Origin: Nocardioides flavescens
GTDB lineage: Bacteria; Actinomycetota; Actinomycetes; Propionibacteriales; Nocardioidaceae
Reading direction: 5' to 3'
Assembly (NCBI RefSeq): GCF_009823805.1
Contig: NZ_WUEK01000011.1
Coordinates: 122,386 to 186,385 of the forward strand
DNA length: 64,000 bases
Below, piece by piece: positions 24,968 to 33,819 of this stretch. Position 1 is the first letter of the stretch. Every line of letters begins with the position of its first letter. The notes under the pieces are model-generated. The model was not told where the DNA came from and ran no database searches. It saw nothing but the letters and a program-made list of their open reading frames with translations. Position numbers and translations under genes: made by a program.

Positions 24968-26548
24968 TCAGGGCACCAGCACCCCGGGGTTGAGCACGCC
25001 GGTCGGGTCGAGGTCGGCCTTGACCGCGCGCAGCACCGAGACGCCCACGTCGCCGATCTCGTGGTGCAGCCACGGGCGGTGGTCGCTGCCGACCGCGTGG
25101 TGGTGGGTGATGGTCGCGCCGCTGGCCACGATGGCGTCGTTGGCGGCGGCCTTGGCGGCCCGCCAGCGCTCGAGCGGGGCGTCGCCCGCCGGCGCTGCGA
25201 CGGTGAAGTAGAGCGAGCAGCCGGTCTCGTAGACGTGCGAGAGGTGGCACAGCACCAGCGCGCCCGGCAGCGCGGTCTCCAGTGCCGCCCTCACCGCGGC
25301 GTACGTCGCGCCGCGGCGCGACCAGAACGTCGCCGTCTCGAGGGTCTCGACCAGGACGCCGACGTCGAGCATCGCATCGCGGAGGTACGGCGCGTCGTAC
25401 CGTCCCCGGCGCCACGCCTCGCCGGGCTCCTCGCCGGCGGGCTCGCCGCCGAGGGCGGTGAGCAGCGCGCCGACGGCGGTGCGGCGGGCGGCCACCGCCT
25501 CGGCGGTGCCCTCGAAGCCGGCGACCATGAGGCAGCCGGACGCGCTCTGCCCACCGATCTCGTCGGGGCGGGCGAGGCCGATCGCCGTCTCGGTCTCGTC
25601 GGACAGGCGCAGCACGGTGGGCAGCAGCCCGGCCTGGGCGAGGGTGCGCACCGCCTCGGCCCCGGCGTCGAACGACGGCCAGCGCCACCCCTCGTCGTGG
25701 ACGACCTCGGGCAGCGGCCGCACCCGCACGGTGACCTCGGTGATGACGCCGAAGGCGCCCTCGGAGCCCAGGAAGAGCTGGCGCAGGTCGGGCCCGGCGG
25801 CGCTGGCCGGCGCTGCTCCGAGGCGTACGTCGCCGCGCGGGGTGGCGACCCGCAGCCCGACCACGAGGCTGTCGAAGCGGCCGTAGCCGGCACTGGCCTG
25901 GCCGCTCGAGCGGGTGGCGGCGAAGCCGCCGATCGTCGCGAACTCGAAGGACTGCGGGTGGTGGCCGAGCGTGAGGCCCTGAGCGGCCAGCAGCGCCTCG
26001 GCCTCGGGGCCGCGCAGGCCGGGCTCGAGCACCGCGGTCATCGAGGTGTGGTCGACGGCCAGCAGCCGGCGCAGGCGGGCGAGGTCGAGCGAGACGACGC
26101 CGGCGTACCCCTCCCGGCGCGCGACGAGTCCGCCGGTGACGCTGGTGCCGCCGCCGAACGGCACCACGGCCACGTGGTGCTCGACCGCCCAGGCCAGCAC
26201 CGCGGCGACCTCGTCGTGGGAGCCGGGGCGCACCACCGCGTCGGGGGCGTCGGTCAGGTCGCCGCCACGGGCCCGGAGCAGGTCCGGGGTGGACTTGCCG
26301 CGGGTGCGCAGACGGCGGGTCTCGTCGTCGGTGAGCACGTGCGCAGCGCCGAGCCGTGCACGCAGCTCGTCGAGGAGGGTGACGTCGATGCCGGGAGCGG
26401 GCGGGGACGCGGGCGGGGCCGCCGGGGAGTCGACCAACCCGAAGGCGAGCTCGACCAGGCCCCGGGCGCCCTCGGGCAGGGCCTCGGCGCGCGCCGGGTC
26501 TCCCCAGCGCTGCGGGTGCATCTCGACCTTCCACGTTCCGTCGTTCAC
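24968..26548 (-). CDS. FAD-binding oxidase, alkyldihydroxyacetonephosphate synthase (AgpS)-like
   Basis: A 526-residue VAO-family flavoprotein. FAD-binding motifs are PFGGGTSVTGG near 130 and GLTLGHHPQSFEFATIGGFAAT near 195. The C-terminal THHHAVGSDHRPWL matches the His-rich active-site loop of AgpS, which swaps the acyl of acyl-DHAP for a fatty alcohol to make ether lipid. It is divergent from TetR (17 bases) and next to glpD, so the unit handles glycerol-3-phosphate/DHAP (inference). The GTG at 26548 precedes the shared operator. It could instead be a D-2-hydroxyacid dehydrogenase. Confidence 0.85.
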   Translation of the reverse strand: MNDGTWKVEMHPQRWGDPARAEALPEGARGLVELAFGLVDSPAAPPASPPAPGIDVTLLDELRARLGAAHVLTDDETRRLRTRGKSTPDLLRARGGDLTDAPDAVVRPGSHDEVAAVLAWAVEHHVAVVPFGGGTSVTGGLVARREGYAGVVSLDLARLRRLLAVDHTSMTAVLEPGLRGPEAEALLAAQGLTLGHHPQSFEFATIGGFAATRSSGQASAGYGRFDSLVVGLRVATPRGDVRLGAAPASAAGPDLRQLFLGSEGAFGVITEVTVRVRPLPEVVHDEGWRWPSFDAGAEAVRTLAQAGLLPTVLRLSDETETAIGLARPDEIGGQSASGCLMVAGFEGTAEAVAARRTAVGALLTALGGEPAGEEPGEAWRRGRYDAPYLRDAMLDVGVLVETLETATFWSRRGATYAAVRAALETALPGALVLCHLSHVYETGCSLYFTVAAPAGDAPLERWRAAKAAANDAIVASGATITHHHAVGSDHRPWLHHEIGDVGVSVLRAVKADLDPTGVLNPGVLVP

Positions 26549-26550
26549 GC

Positions 26551-26584
26551 GTTACACTGTGACACATGACGTCACTTCGTCACA
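26551..26584. promoter_or_regulatory. TetR-type operator and leaderless promoter in the agpS-like/tetR gap
   Basis: TGTGAC (26558-26563) and GTCACA (26579-26584) are inverted arms, with the perfect palindrome TGACGTCA (26567-26574) between them. GTTACACTGTGAC at 26551-26563 is a further near-palindrome. TACACT (26553-26558) ends seven bases before the tetR ATG. The sites cover the promoter and start codon, as expected for an autoregulating TetR protein. Confidence 0.6.
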
Positions 26585-27162
26585 ACGACCCGCAGGAGTC
26601 CCCGGCCGACGCCTACCTCGACGCCGCCCGCGCCTGCATCCTCGACGTGGGCTGGAAGCGGACGACCCTCACCGAGGTCGCCAAGCGGGCCGGGGTCTCC
26701 CGGATGACCATCTACCGCACCTGGGCCGACATGCCGACGCTGCTGAGCGACCTGATGACCCGCGAGTGGGGCCGGGTCGTGAGCACCCGGGTCGCTTCGC
26801 GCGAGGGCGCGGACGCCGTCGAGCAGGTGGTCGAGGGCGTGGTGGCCGCGGTGCGGTCCCTGCGCGAGGACGAGCTGTTCGTGCGCATCGTCGAGATCGA
26901 CCCCGAGCTGGTCCTGCCCTACCTCTTCGCCCGTCGCGGCCGCTCGCAGGACCTGCTGCTCGACCTGCTGGTGCCGGCGCTCGAGGCCGGCCAGCGCACA
27001 GGTGAGGTCAGGCAGGCGCCACCGGTCGCCCTGGCCCGTGCCCTGCTGCTCGCCGTGCACGGGTTCGTGCTCTCCCTGCACACGATGGTCGACGAGCAGG
27101 TCGACGAGGCCGCCCTGCTGCACGAGCTCGCCCACGTCGTCCGAGCGGCGCTGCGGCCGTGA
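26566..27162 (+). CDS. TetR family transcriptional regulator
   Basis: A 198-residue repressor. The N-terminal HTH is clear: WKRTTLTEVAKRAGVSRMTI then YRTWADMPTLLSDLM. The C-terminal half is the helical ligand domain. It is divergent from the AgpS-like oxidase and its stop overlaps the glpD GTG, so it probably controls both from the operator overlapping its own start. The inducer may be an acyl or glycerol metabolite (inference). TACACT supports leaderless transcription. Confidence 0.9.
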   Translation: MTSLRHNDPQESPADAYLDAARACILDVGWKRTTLTEVAKRAGVSRMTIYRTWADMPTLLSDLMTREWGRVVSTRVASREGADAVEQVVEGVVAAVRSLREDELFVRIVEIDPELVLPYLFARRGRSQDLLLDLLVPALEAGQRTGEVRQAPPVALARALLLAVHGFVLSLHTMVDEQVDEAALLHELAHVVRAALRP

Positions 27163-28721
27163 ACCGCCCAGGCATCGCCCCGGGCCTCACCGACGCCCCT
27201 GCCGAGGTCGACCTGGTCGTCGTCGGGCTGGGCGTCACCGGCGCCGGCGTCGCCCTCGACGCCGCCAGCCGCGGGCTGAGCGTGCTGGCCGTCGACGCCC
27301 ACGACCTGGCGTTCGGCACGTCGCGGTGGTCCTCCAAGCTCGTGCACGGCGGGCTGCGCTACCTCGCCTCCGGCCAGCTCGGCGTCGCCCACGAGAGTGC
27401 CGTCGAGCGCGGCGTCCTCATGGAGGTCACCGCGCCCCACCTCACGCACGCGCTCCCCACACTCGTGCCGCTGGCCGAGGGCGTCGGTCGGCTGCAGGCG
27501 GCGGTGGTCCACGGCGGGCTGCTCGGTGGCGACCTGCTGCGCCGCACCGCCCGCACCCACCCCGACGTGCTCCCCCGCCCCCGGCGCCTGCGCACCGTCG
27601 AGGCGCTGGCGCTCGCACCCTCGCTGCGCCTGGCCGGGCTGCGCGGCGCCCTGCTCGGCTGGGACGGTCAGCTCGAGGACGACGCCCGGCTGGTCACGAC
27701 CATCGCGCGCACCGCGGCGTCGTACGGCGCTCAGGTCCGCACCCGTGCCCGGGTGCTGAGCGCGAGCGCCACGTCGGTGCGGCTGCGCGACGAGCTGACC
27801 GGCGCCCACCGCGAGGTGCGGTGCCGCGCCGTCGTCAACGCGACCGGCGTGTGGGCCGGCAGCGTGGTCGACGGGCTGAGGCTGCGCCCGAGCCGCGGCA
27901 CCCACCTCGTGCTGCGCGAGGCCTCCGTGCCGGGGCTGCGGGCCGCGGTGTTCGCGCCCGTGCCCGGCTCGGTCGACCGGTTCGTCCTGGTGCTGCCGCA
28001 GCCCGACGGCACGGCGTACGTCGGGCTGACCGACGAGCCCGTCGAGGGGCCCGTGCCGGACGTGCCGGTGCCGACCGAGCGGGAGATGGAGTTCCTGCTC
28101 GGCGCGGTGTCCGCGTCGTTCGACCGACCGCTCGGCCGCGACGACGTCGTCGGGGCGTTCGCCGGGTTGCGACCGCTGGTGGACGGGGACGACGGCGACA
28201 CCGGGAGCACGGCCGACCTGTCGCGGCGCCACGCCACCGTCGTCTCGCCCTCGGGTGTGGTGACGAGCGTGGGCGGCAAGCTCACGACGTACCGCCGGAT
28301 GGCCGAGGACGCCGTCGACGCGGTGCTGGCGCGCACCCCCGCGCTGGCCGCCGGGGCCGACCCGTGCCGCACCCGCACCCTGCCGCTGCTGGGAGCCGCC
28401 GACCGGGTGACGCTCGCGGGCCTCGCGCAGCCCCCCAGGCTGGTGCGTCGCTTCGGCACCGACGCTGGGCTCGTGCTCGCCACCGCCCGCGAGCGCACCG
28501 GTCTCGGTCACGACGAGCTGCTCGAGCCCGGCCCCGCCGGCGTCACCCTCGCCGAGCTCGTCTTCGCGCTCACCCACGAGGGCGCGCACGACGTCGACGA
28601 CCTCCTCGACCGGCGTACGCGCGTGGGGCTGGTGCCCGCCGACCGCGCGCTCGCCGAGCCACTCGCCGAGCGGGCGATGAGTCTGGTCCTCGACCGGAGT
28701 CGGTGGTCGACGGCACACTGA
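27159..28721 (+). CDS. glpD: FAD-dependent glycerol-3-phosphate dehydrogenase
   Basis: The 520-residue enzyme oxidises glycerol-3-phosphate to DHAP and passes electrons to quinone at the membrane. The N-terminal FAD loop is VVVGLGVTGAGVALDAASRG; GTSRWSSKLVHGGLRYL is the GlpD signature; DDVVGAFAGLRPLV and GGKLTTYRRMAEDA mark the second FAD contact, and a C-terminal cap domain follows. GTG overlaps the TetR stop (GTGA), so it is cotranscribed with the regulator. The link to AgpS via DHAP suggests a glycerolipid or ether-lipid function in addition to glycerol use. Confidence 0.92.
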   Translation: MNRPGIAPGLTDAPAEVDLVVVGLGVTGAGVALDAASRGLSVLAVDAHDLAFGTSRWSSKLVHGGLRYLASGQLGVAHESAVERGVLMEVTAPHLTHALPTLVPLAEGVGRLQAAVVHGGLLGGDLLRRTARTHPDVLPRPRRLRTVEALALAPSLRLAGLRGALLGWDGQLEDDARLVTTIARTAASYGAQVRTRARVLSASATSVRLRDELTGAHREVRCRAVVNATGVWAGSVVDGLRLRPSRGTHLVLREASVPGLRAAVFAPVPGSVDRFVLVLPQPDGTAYVGLTDEPVEGPVPDVPVPTEREMEFLLGAVSASFDRPLGRDDVVGAFAGLRPLVDGDDGDTGSTADLSRRHATVVSPSGVVTSVGGKLTTYRRMAEDAVDAVLARTPALAAGADPCRTRTLPLLGAADRVTLAGLAQPPRLVRRFGTDAGLVLATARERTGLGHDELLEPGPAGVTLAELVFALTHEGAHDVDDLLDRRTRVGLVPADRALAEPLAERAMSLVLDRSRWSTAH

Positions 28722-28740
28722 CGAGGCGGAGGAGCGACCG

Positions 28741-29775
28741 GTGACGACCGTGCAGGAGCGAGTGGTGACGCAGGACCTCAGGCAGCAGGCGAGCGAGCTC
28801 GACGACTTCCCGGCGCTGACCGAGCGCTACCAGCGCGAGCTGCTCGCGCACTGCTACCGGATGAGCGGCTCGGTCCACGAGGCCGAGGACTTGGTGCAGG
28901 AGACCTTCCTGCGGGCGTGGAAGGCCTCCGCCGGCTTCCAGGGCCGCAGCTCGGTGCGCACCTGGCTCTACCGGATCGCCACCAACGTCTGCCTCACCAA
29001 CCTCGAGGGCCGGCCCAAGCGGCCCCTGCCCGCCGGGCTCGGCACCCCCGACCAGCTGGCCGGCGACGCCCTCGAGGCCGACCACGAGGTCGCCTGGCTC
29101 GAACCGGTGCCCGACGCCGCCGTGACCGTCGCCGAGCGCGACTCGATCCGGCTGGCCTTCGTCGCGGCCCTGCAGCACCTGCCCGCGCGCCAGCGGGCCG
29201 TGCTGATCCTGCGCGACGTCCTGCGCTGGTCGGCCGCCGAGACGGCCGAGGCGATCGACACCACCGTGGCCGCGGTCAACTCCGCCCTCCAGCGCGCCCA
29301 CGCCCAGCTCGCCGAGCGCGGTCTGACCGAGGACAGCGTGCGCCCCGAGCTCGACGAGCAGCAGCGCGACCTGCTCGACGCCTACGTCGCGGCGTTCTGG
29401 GCCAAGGACGTCGACGCGATCGTCGCGCTGCTCAAGGCCGAGGCCGTCTGGGAGATGCCACCGTTCCGCGGGTGGTACCGCGGCGACCGCACCATCGGCG
29501 AGCTGATCGACACCCAGTGCCCGGGCGGTCACCACGACATGCCGATGCTCGAGACCCGCGCCAACGGTCAGCCGGCGTTCGGGCTCTACATGCGCACCCC
29601 GGCGGGTGACTTCGAGCCGTTCCACCTGCAGGTGCTCGACGTCGAGGGCACCGGCACCGCCGCCCGGGTGCGCCACGTCGGGGCCTTCTTCTCCCCCGAG
29701 CTGTTCACGGCGTTCGGACTGCCGGACCGGCTGCCCGTCGGCTTCGAGCCCGGCGACCCCGTCCCCGGGTCGTGA
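28741..29775 (+). CDS. ECF sigma factor with SnoaL-like C-terminal domain (SigG/TIGR02960 type)
   Basis: The 344-residue sigma factor has region 2 (ALTERYQRELLAHCYRMSGS, then AEDLVQETFLRAWKA), region 4 (LPARQRAVLILRDVLRWSAA and VAAVNSALQRAHAQL), and a 130-residue C-terminal NTF2/SnoaL-like domain that replaces a separate anti-sigma factor in this ECF group. GGAGGAG precedes the GTG. It overlaps the downstream metal-binding protein by GTGA. In mycobacteria the related SigG is stress-linked; the trigger here is unknown. Confidence 0.88.
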   Translation: MTTVQERVVTQDLRQQASELDDFPALTERYQRELLAHCYRMSGSVHEAEDLVQETFLRAWKASAGFQGRSSVRTWLYRIATNVCLTNLEGRPKRPLPAGLGTPDQLAGDALEADHEVAWLEPVPDAAVTVAERDSIRLAFVAALQHLPARQRAVLILRDVLRWSAAETAEAIDTTVAAVNSALQRAHAQLAERGLTEDSVRPELDEQQRDLLDAYVAAFWAKDVDAIVALLKAEAVWEMPPFRGWYRGDRTIGELIDTQCPGGHHDMPMLETRANGQPAFGLYMRTPAGDFEPFHLQVLDVEGTGTAARVRHVGAFFSPELFTAFGLPDRLPVGFEPGDPVPGS

Positions 29776-30395
29776 CGGCAGAGCTGCTGGACCGGTCCCT
29801 GGCCTGGACCCGAGTCGTCCTCGCCGAGGTGCGACCGGCGCAGCTCGCCCGCTCCACCCCCTGCCCGTCGTGGCGCCTCGGCGACCTGCTCGTGCACCTC
29901 GCCGACGGCCTCGACGCGTTCACCGAGGCGGCGGGCGGCCGGGTGGCGCTCACCCCCGCCCCTCGCCCGCTCGACCCGCTCGGTGCCGACCTGGCCGATG
30001 CCGTGCGCGAGCGCGCCTCGGCGCTGCTCGGCGCGTGGGCAGCGCAGCCGCCGCCCGGTGGGCGCGTCGGTGTCGGCGACGGCGTCCTGCCGGGGTCCTC
30101 CCTCGTCGTGATCGCCGCCCTGGAGCTGACCGTCCACGCCTGCGACGTCGCCCGGGCCATCGGACAGCCCACCGCGCCGCCCGAGCCGCTCGCGGCCGAC
30201 CTGCTGGCCGTGGCGCAGGCGGTGATCGACCCCGCCGACCGGGGGGTGCGGTTCGCGGCGGTGCGTCCCGTCCCGCCCGGTGCGTCGTACGCCGACCGGC
30301 TGCTCGCGTGGACAGGTCGCGCGTGTCCCGAGATGACTGGTCCAGGGGGGTCTGTTCACCGCGAACCGCGGACAGGGCGCGCGCGGCGTTCCTAG
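29772..30395 (+). CDS. TIGR03086-like/mycothiol-dependent isomerase-fold protein
   Basis: A 207-residue DinB/MDMPI-fold protein. STPCPSWRLGDLLVHLADGL at the N-terminus and LELTVHACDVARAIGQP in the middle carry the metal-binding His pattern of maleylpyruvate-isomerase-like proteins, and YADRLLAWTGR is the TIGR03086 end. Members bind zinc and some use mycothiol. Coupling to the ECF sigma stop suggests it helps sense the signal (inference). The last 25 residues are Arg-rich and may be disordered. Confidence 0.75.
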   Translation: MTAELLDRSLAWTRVVLAEVRPAQLARSTPCPSWRLGDLLVHLADGLDAFTEAAGGRVALTPAPRPLDPLGADLADAVRERASALLGAWAAQPPPGGRVGVGDGVLPGSSLVVIAALELTVHACDVARAIGQPTAPPEPLAADLLAVAQAVIDPADRGVRFAAVRPVPPGASYADRLLAWTGRACPEMTGPGGSVHREPRTGRARRS

Positions 30396-30405
30396 GCTTC
30401 CGGCC

Positions 30406-31377
30406 ATGTCAGGGATCTCGGCGCTGAGCGGTGCCGTCGCGCGCGTGCGTGCCGGCGACCTGAGCGTCGGCCTGGAGGAGCTGGACACGCTCCACGACGC
30501 CCACGGTCCCGACTCGGCCGACCCGCTGCCCGAGGAGTCGTGGGCCGAGCTGCTCTCGGCCCTGGTCGAGGTGCGCCTCGCCCGCGGGGACCTATCGACC
30601 GCCATGACCCTCGGCGAGGAGCTCGAGCCGCTCCTCGCCGGCTCCGGACCGGCCGCTGCGCACGCGCACCTGGCCACGGGCGAGCTGGCCTCGGCCCTCG
30701 GCGACCCGGAAGCGGCCGCAGGCCACTTCGCCGAGGCCGGCCGGCTCGTTCCGGACGCCGGACCCGACGTGCTGCCGTGGCGCGACGGGGCCGCTCTCGC
30801 GCACCTGCGCAACGGTGACGCCCGCGCCGCGGCCGAGCTGGCCCGGGAGAACGTCGAGCTCGCCCAGCGCTGCGGCTCGCCGTACGCCATGGCGAGCGCG
30901 CTGCGCACCCTCGCCGCCGTCGACACCGGCCCCGACCGGGTCCAGCACCTGCTGCGCGCCCGGGCGGTGCTCGCCTCGACCACGGCCGACCGGCTCTCCG
31001 CCCAGATCGACACCGACCTGGCCGGACTGCTGCTGCTCAGCGCCGAGCCCGACGAGGAGCGCGCCCTGACGCTGCTGCGCGGCGCCGAGGACCACGCCGG
31101 TCGCCAGGAGCTGTGGCCCCTGCAGGCCCGCGTGCGGCGCCTGCTCGACCGGCTCGGCGAGGCCCCGCGCCGGGTGCAGACCGAGGCGATGGCGGCGCTG
31201 ACCGCCTCCGAGCAGCGCGTCGCCCGCCTCGCCGCCGACGGCCTCACCAACCGTCAGATCGCGGCCGAGCTCGTCGTGACCGTCAAGGCCGTCGAGTGGC
31301 ACCTCTCCCACGTCTACCGCAAGCTCGGCATCTCCTCGCGCACCGCCCTCGGCTCGACCCTGGGCGTCTCGGCTTAG
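30406..31377 (+). CDS. LuxR-type HTH regulator with TPR-like N-terminus
   Basis: A 323-residue protein. Residues 1-245 are alanine/leucine-rich helical repeats of TPR type. The C-terminal 65 residues are a LuxR HTH (LTASEQRVARLAADGLTNRQ then IAAELVVTVKAVEWHLSHVY). No AAA/MalT ATPase or receiver is present. TAGGCT ends seven bases before the ATG without a Shine-Dalgarno, so it is likely leaderless. Its TAG overlaps the convergent MFS stop by four bases. Confidence 0.82.
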   Translation: MSGISALSGAVARVRAGDLSVGLEELDTLHDAHGPDSADPLPEESWAELLSALVEVRLARGDLSTAMTLGEELEPLLAGSGPAAAHAHLATGELASALGDPEAAAGHFAEAGRLVPDAGPDVLPWRDGAALAHLRNGDARAAAELARENVELAQRCGSPYAMASALRTLAAVDTGPDRVQHLLRARAVLASTTADRLSAQIDTDLAGLLLLSAEPDEERALTLLRGAEDHAGRQELWPLQARVRRLLDRLGEAPRRVQTEAMAALTASEQRVARLAADGLTNRQIAAELVVTVKAVEWHLSHVYRKLGISSRTALGSTLGVSA

Positions 31378-32708
31378 ACGCTCACGGCCTCGGCGGGCTC
31401 GTCGCGCAGCGGGTGCGCGAGCTCGTCCTCGGGGAGCCGCGCCCACACGATGGCCACGACGGCGACGACGCCGGGCACGATCCCGGCGATGGCGAACGTC
31501 GCGCGCAGCCCGATCGCCTCGGAGACCGGGCCGGCGAGGGCCATCGACACCGGCATCAGGCTCACCGACACGAAGAAGTCGAGCGAGGAGACCCGTCCGA
31601 GCATGTGCGGCGGCACCCGGCGCTGCAGCAGCGTGCCCCAGATGACCATCGGTGCGGAGAACGTCGCCCCGAGCACGAACGCCGCCGCCACCAGCTGCCA
31701 CACCGCCGAGGCGAACCCCATCGCGAGGAACGGCAGACAGCCCACGCCCCACGTCAGGTTCATCCAGGTCAGGTAGCGCCGCGGCATCGACAGCGACGCC
31801 ATCGCGAACGACCCGACCGCGCCACCGATGCCGAACGCCGCCAGCACCCACGCGTGGTCGCCCGCGTCACCGCCGAGCCCGTCCTTGACCAGGAACGGCA
31901 CCAGCACCTCGAGCGGGCCCATCATCACCAGCACGAGAAGGGAGGCGAACAGCAGCGTGGCGAGCAGCCACGGCGTGCGCAGCATGTAGCCGAACCCCTC
32001 GCGCACGTCGGCGTACGCCGAGGCGAAGGGCCCGCGCGGCTCGCCGTCCGTCTCTCCCCCGAGGTCGCGGCGCACGGGGGTCAGCGGCACCAGCGTCAGC
32101 GCCGCGATGCCGAGCAGCGAGGCGACCGCCGCGATGGCGACGGCGGCACCGGGTGACGCGACGCCGACGGCCACCCCGGCGACCCCGGGCCCGACCGCCT
32201 GGCCGACGGTCGGGCGCACCATGCCCTCGAAGCCGTTGACGGCCATCAGGTCCTGCTCGGGCACGAGGGCGGGCAGCCACGCGGAGTAGGCGGGGTAGTA
32301 GAACGCCATCCCGGCGCCGGTCACGAAGGACACGACGCCGAGCTGCCACAGCGCAGTGGTGCCGGTGAGCGAGAGGACGGCGACGGCCGTCATGCCGCAG
32401 AGCTCGACGGCCGCCACCGTGAGCAGGATCAGCTTCTGCGGGACCCGGTCGGCCACCACCCCACCGAGCAGCGCGGGCAGCAGCACCCCGACCGCGCTCG
32501 CCGTCGAGACCGCCGACAGCTGGGCCGGGCCGCCGTCGATGCGGATCACCTCCCACACGAGCCCGACGATCCACACCCCCGACGCGAACGTCGAGAGCGT
32601 GAGCGCCACCGCCAGCCGGCGGTAGGCCGCGTGCCTGAACGGCGTGAGCGCCTTGGGCAGGCGGCGCCCGGTCGGTGTCGAGGGGTCGGTCGGGTCCTGC
32701 GAGCTCAT
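31374..32708 (-). CDS. MFS transporter (DHA3/EntS-like)
   Basis: A 444-residue major facilitator protein with twelve hydrophobic helices. The loop 2-3 motif reads GGVVADRVPQKLIL, and NGFEGMVRPTVGQAVGPGVAGV matches the drug/siderophore exporter group. GGAGGACCG precedes the ATG. Convergent with the LuxR gene, sharing four bases. Substrate not predictable. A second transporter of the same group lies at 60341. Confidence 0.87.
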   Translation of the reverse strand: MSSQDPTDPSTPTGRRLPKALTPFRHAAYRRLAVALTLSTFASGVWIVGLVWEVIRIDGGPAQLSAVSTASAVGVLLPALLGGVVADRVPQKLILLTVAAVELCGMTAVAVLSLTGTTALWQLGVVSFVTGAGMAFYYPAYSAWLPALVPEQDLMAVNGFEGMVRPTVGQAVGPGVAGVAVGVASPGAAVAIAAVASLLGIAALTLVPLTPVRRDLGGETDGEPRGPFASAYADVREGFGYMLRTPWLLATLLFASLLVLVMMGPLEVLVPFLVKDGLGGDAGDHAWVLAAFGIGGAVGSFAMASLSMPRRYLTWMNLTWGVGCLPFLAMGFASAVWQLVAAAFVLGATFSAPMVIWGTLLQRRVPPHMLGRVSSLDFFVSVSLMPVSMALAGPVSEAIGLRATFAIAGIVPGVVAVVAIVWARLPEDELAHPLRDEPAEAVSV

Positions 32709-32784
32709 CGGTCCTCCAGGTGCCGAGTCTGCCCGTGAGGACCGACACCGTCACCCGGATTCATCGCCGCGCGCGGCAGCTCGC

Positions 32785-33759
32785 TCAGCGCAGCCAGTGC
32801 AAGGAGCGCCCGTGCCCGTGGGTGCGCGCGACGGGTCGTCCGTCGATCGCGAGGACGAACAGGTCGGGCGGGCCGGGCTCGCTGGGGGCGAGCCGCGGCA
32901 GGACCCGCACGCCCTCGTTGCTGACCCAGTGGCAGGCACCGGAGGCGACCAGGTCGGTCATCAGTGACCAGAACCGCTCGCGACCCGCGTCGTCGAGGTA
33001 GGCGATGACCGCGGTGTGGAACACCACGACCGGGCCGTGCTCGGCTGCCTCCTCGACCAGGCCCGGCAGGGCGTCGAGCAGGTCACCACGCACGATCCGG
33101 GGCGGAACCGTGCGGGCCACGGCGACGGCCTGACGCAGCCGCTCCCGGCGCTCGTCCTGCTCGGGCCAGACGAGGTTCTCCAGCCACGCCGTCGCATCGG
33201 GGTCGGTGACGTCGAGGGGGTCGAGGTCGATGCCGCCGCGCCACGCCACCTGCGGCTGGGATCCCGGGAGAGGCGCCGGCCCGGTGACCGCGCACGGCAG
33301 CCGCGGCTCGGAGCCGAGCTCGACCATCCCGTCGGACGTCGTCCAGGCACAGCCCCACCGATCGGGGAACAGGTTGAGCCCGGCCGACGCACCCACCTCG
33401 ATCAGGGCCATCGGACGGGCGCCAGCGACCCGCGCGAACGCCGGCACGAGGGTCGCGAGCCGTCCTACCTCGTTGGTCTGCGTGGACCGCGCCAGCACGG
33501 TCTCGCGGATCGACCCGTCGTCGTCGAGCAGCGCCCGGCGCAGGGCGGCGTACGGCCCGGGGGCGGGCACGCCGTGCCAGCGGGCCGCGGCGAAGACCAG
33601 GTTGGGCTGCTTCTTCAGCCCGGGCAGCGTGGCGATCCAGGCGACGACCTCGGGGTCGGCGGCGACCCCGAGCGACCACTCCTCGAAGCACGGAGACTCG
33701 CCGTGGCAGTGGCGGGCGAAGGCGGTGTACTGCTCCACCACGTCGGCGTACGGGTCCAC
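32785..33759 (-). CDS. DUF2332 domain-containing protein
   Basis: A 324-residue protein matching DUF2332: LPGLKKQPNLVFAAARWHG, LARSTQTNEVGRLATLVPAF and IEVGASAGLNLFPDRWG are characteristic. The last motif resembles a SAM-binding loop, so a methyltransferase-like fold is possible but unproved. I chose the GTG at 33759; reading further upstream would run through the NfeD promoter. It is divergent from nfeD, 60 bases apart. Confidence 0.8.
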   Translation of the reverse strand: MDPYADVVEQYTAFARHCHGESPCFEEWSLGVAADPEVVAWIATLPGLKKQPNLVFAAARWHGVPAPGPYAALRRALLDDDGSIRETVLARSTQTNEVGRLATLVPAFARVAGARPMALIEVGASAGLNLFPDRWGCAWTTSDGMVELGSEPRLPCAVTGPAPLPGSQPQVAWRGGIDLDPLDVTDPDATAWLENLVWPEQDERRERLRQAVAVARTVPPRIVRGDLLDALPGLVEEAAEHGPVVVFHTAVIAYLDDAGRERFWSLMTDLVASGACHWVSNEGVRVLPRLAPSEPGPPDLFVLAIDGRPVARTHGHGRSLHWLR

Positions 33760-33783
33760 CGGCGCAGCGTCCCACGATCTCGG

Positions 33784-33789
33784 TAGGCT
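33784..33789 (+). promoter_or_regulatory. -10 hexamer TAGGCT for the NfeD-flotillin operon
   Basis: TAGGCT sits 30 bases before the NfeD ATG, followed by GGAAGGA as ribosome-binding site. The same hexamer is used upstream of several other genes here. Confidence 0.4.
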
Positions 33790-33819
33790 GCGCCCGAGCC
33801 CGGCGACGGAAGGACCACC

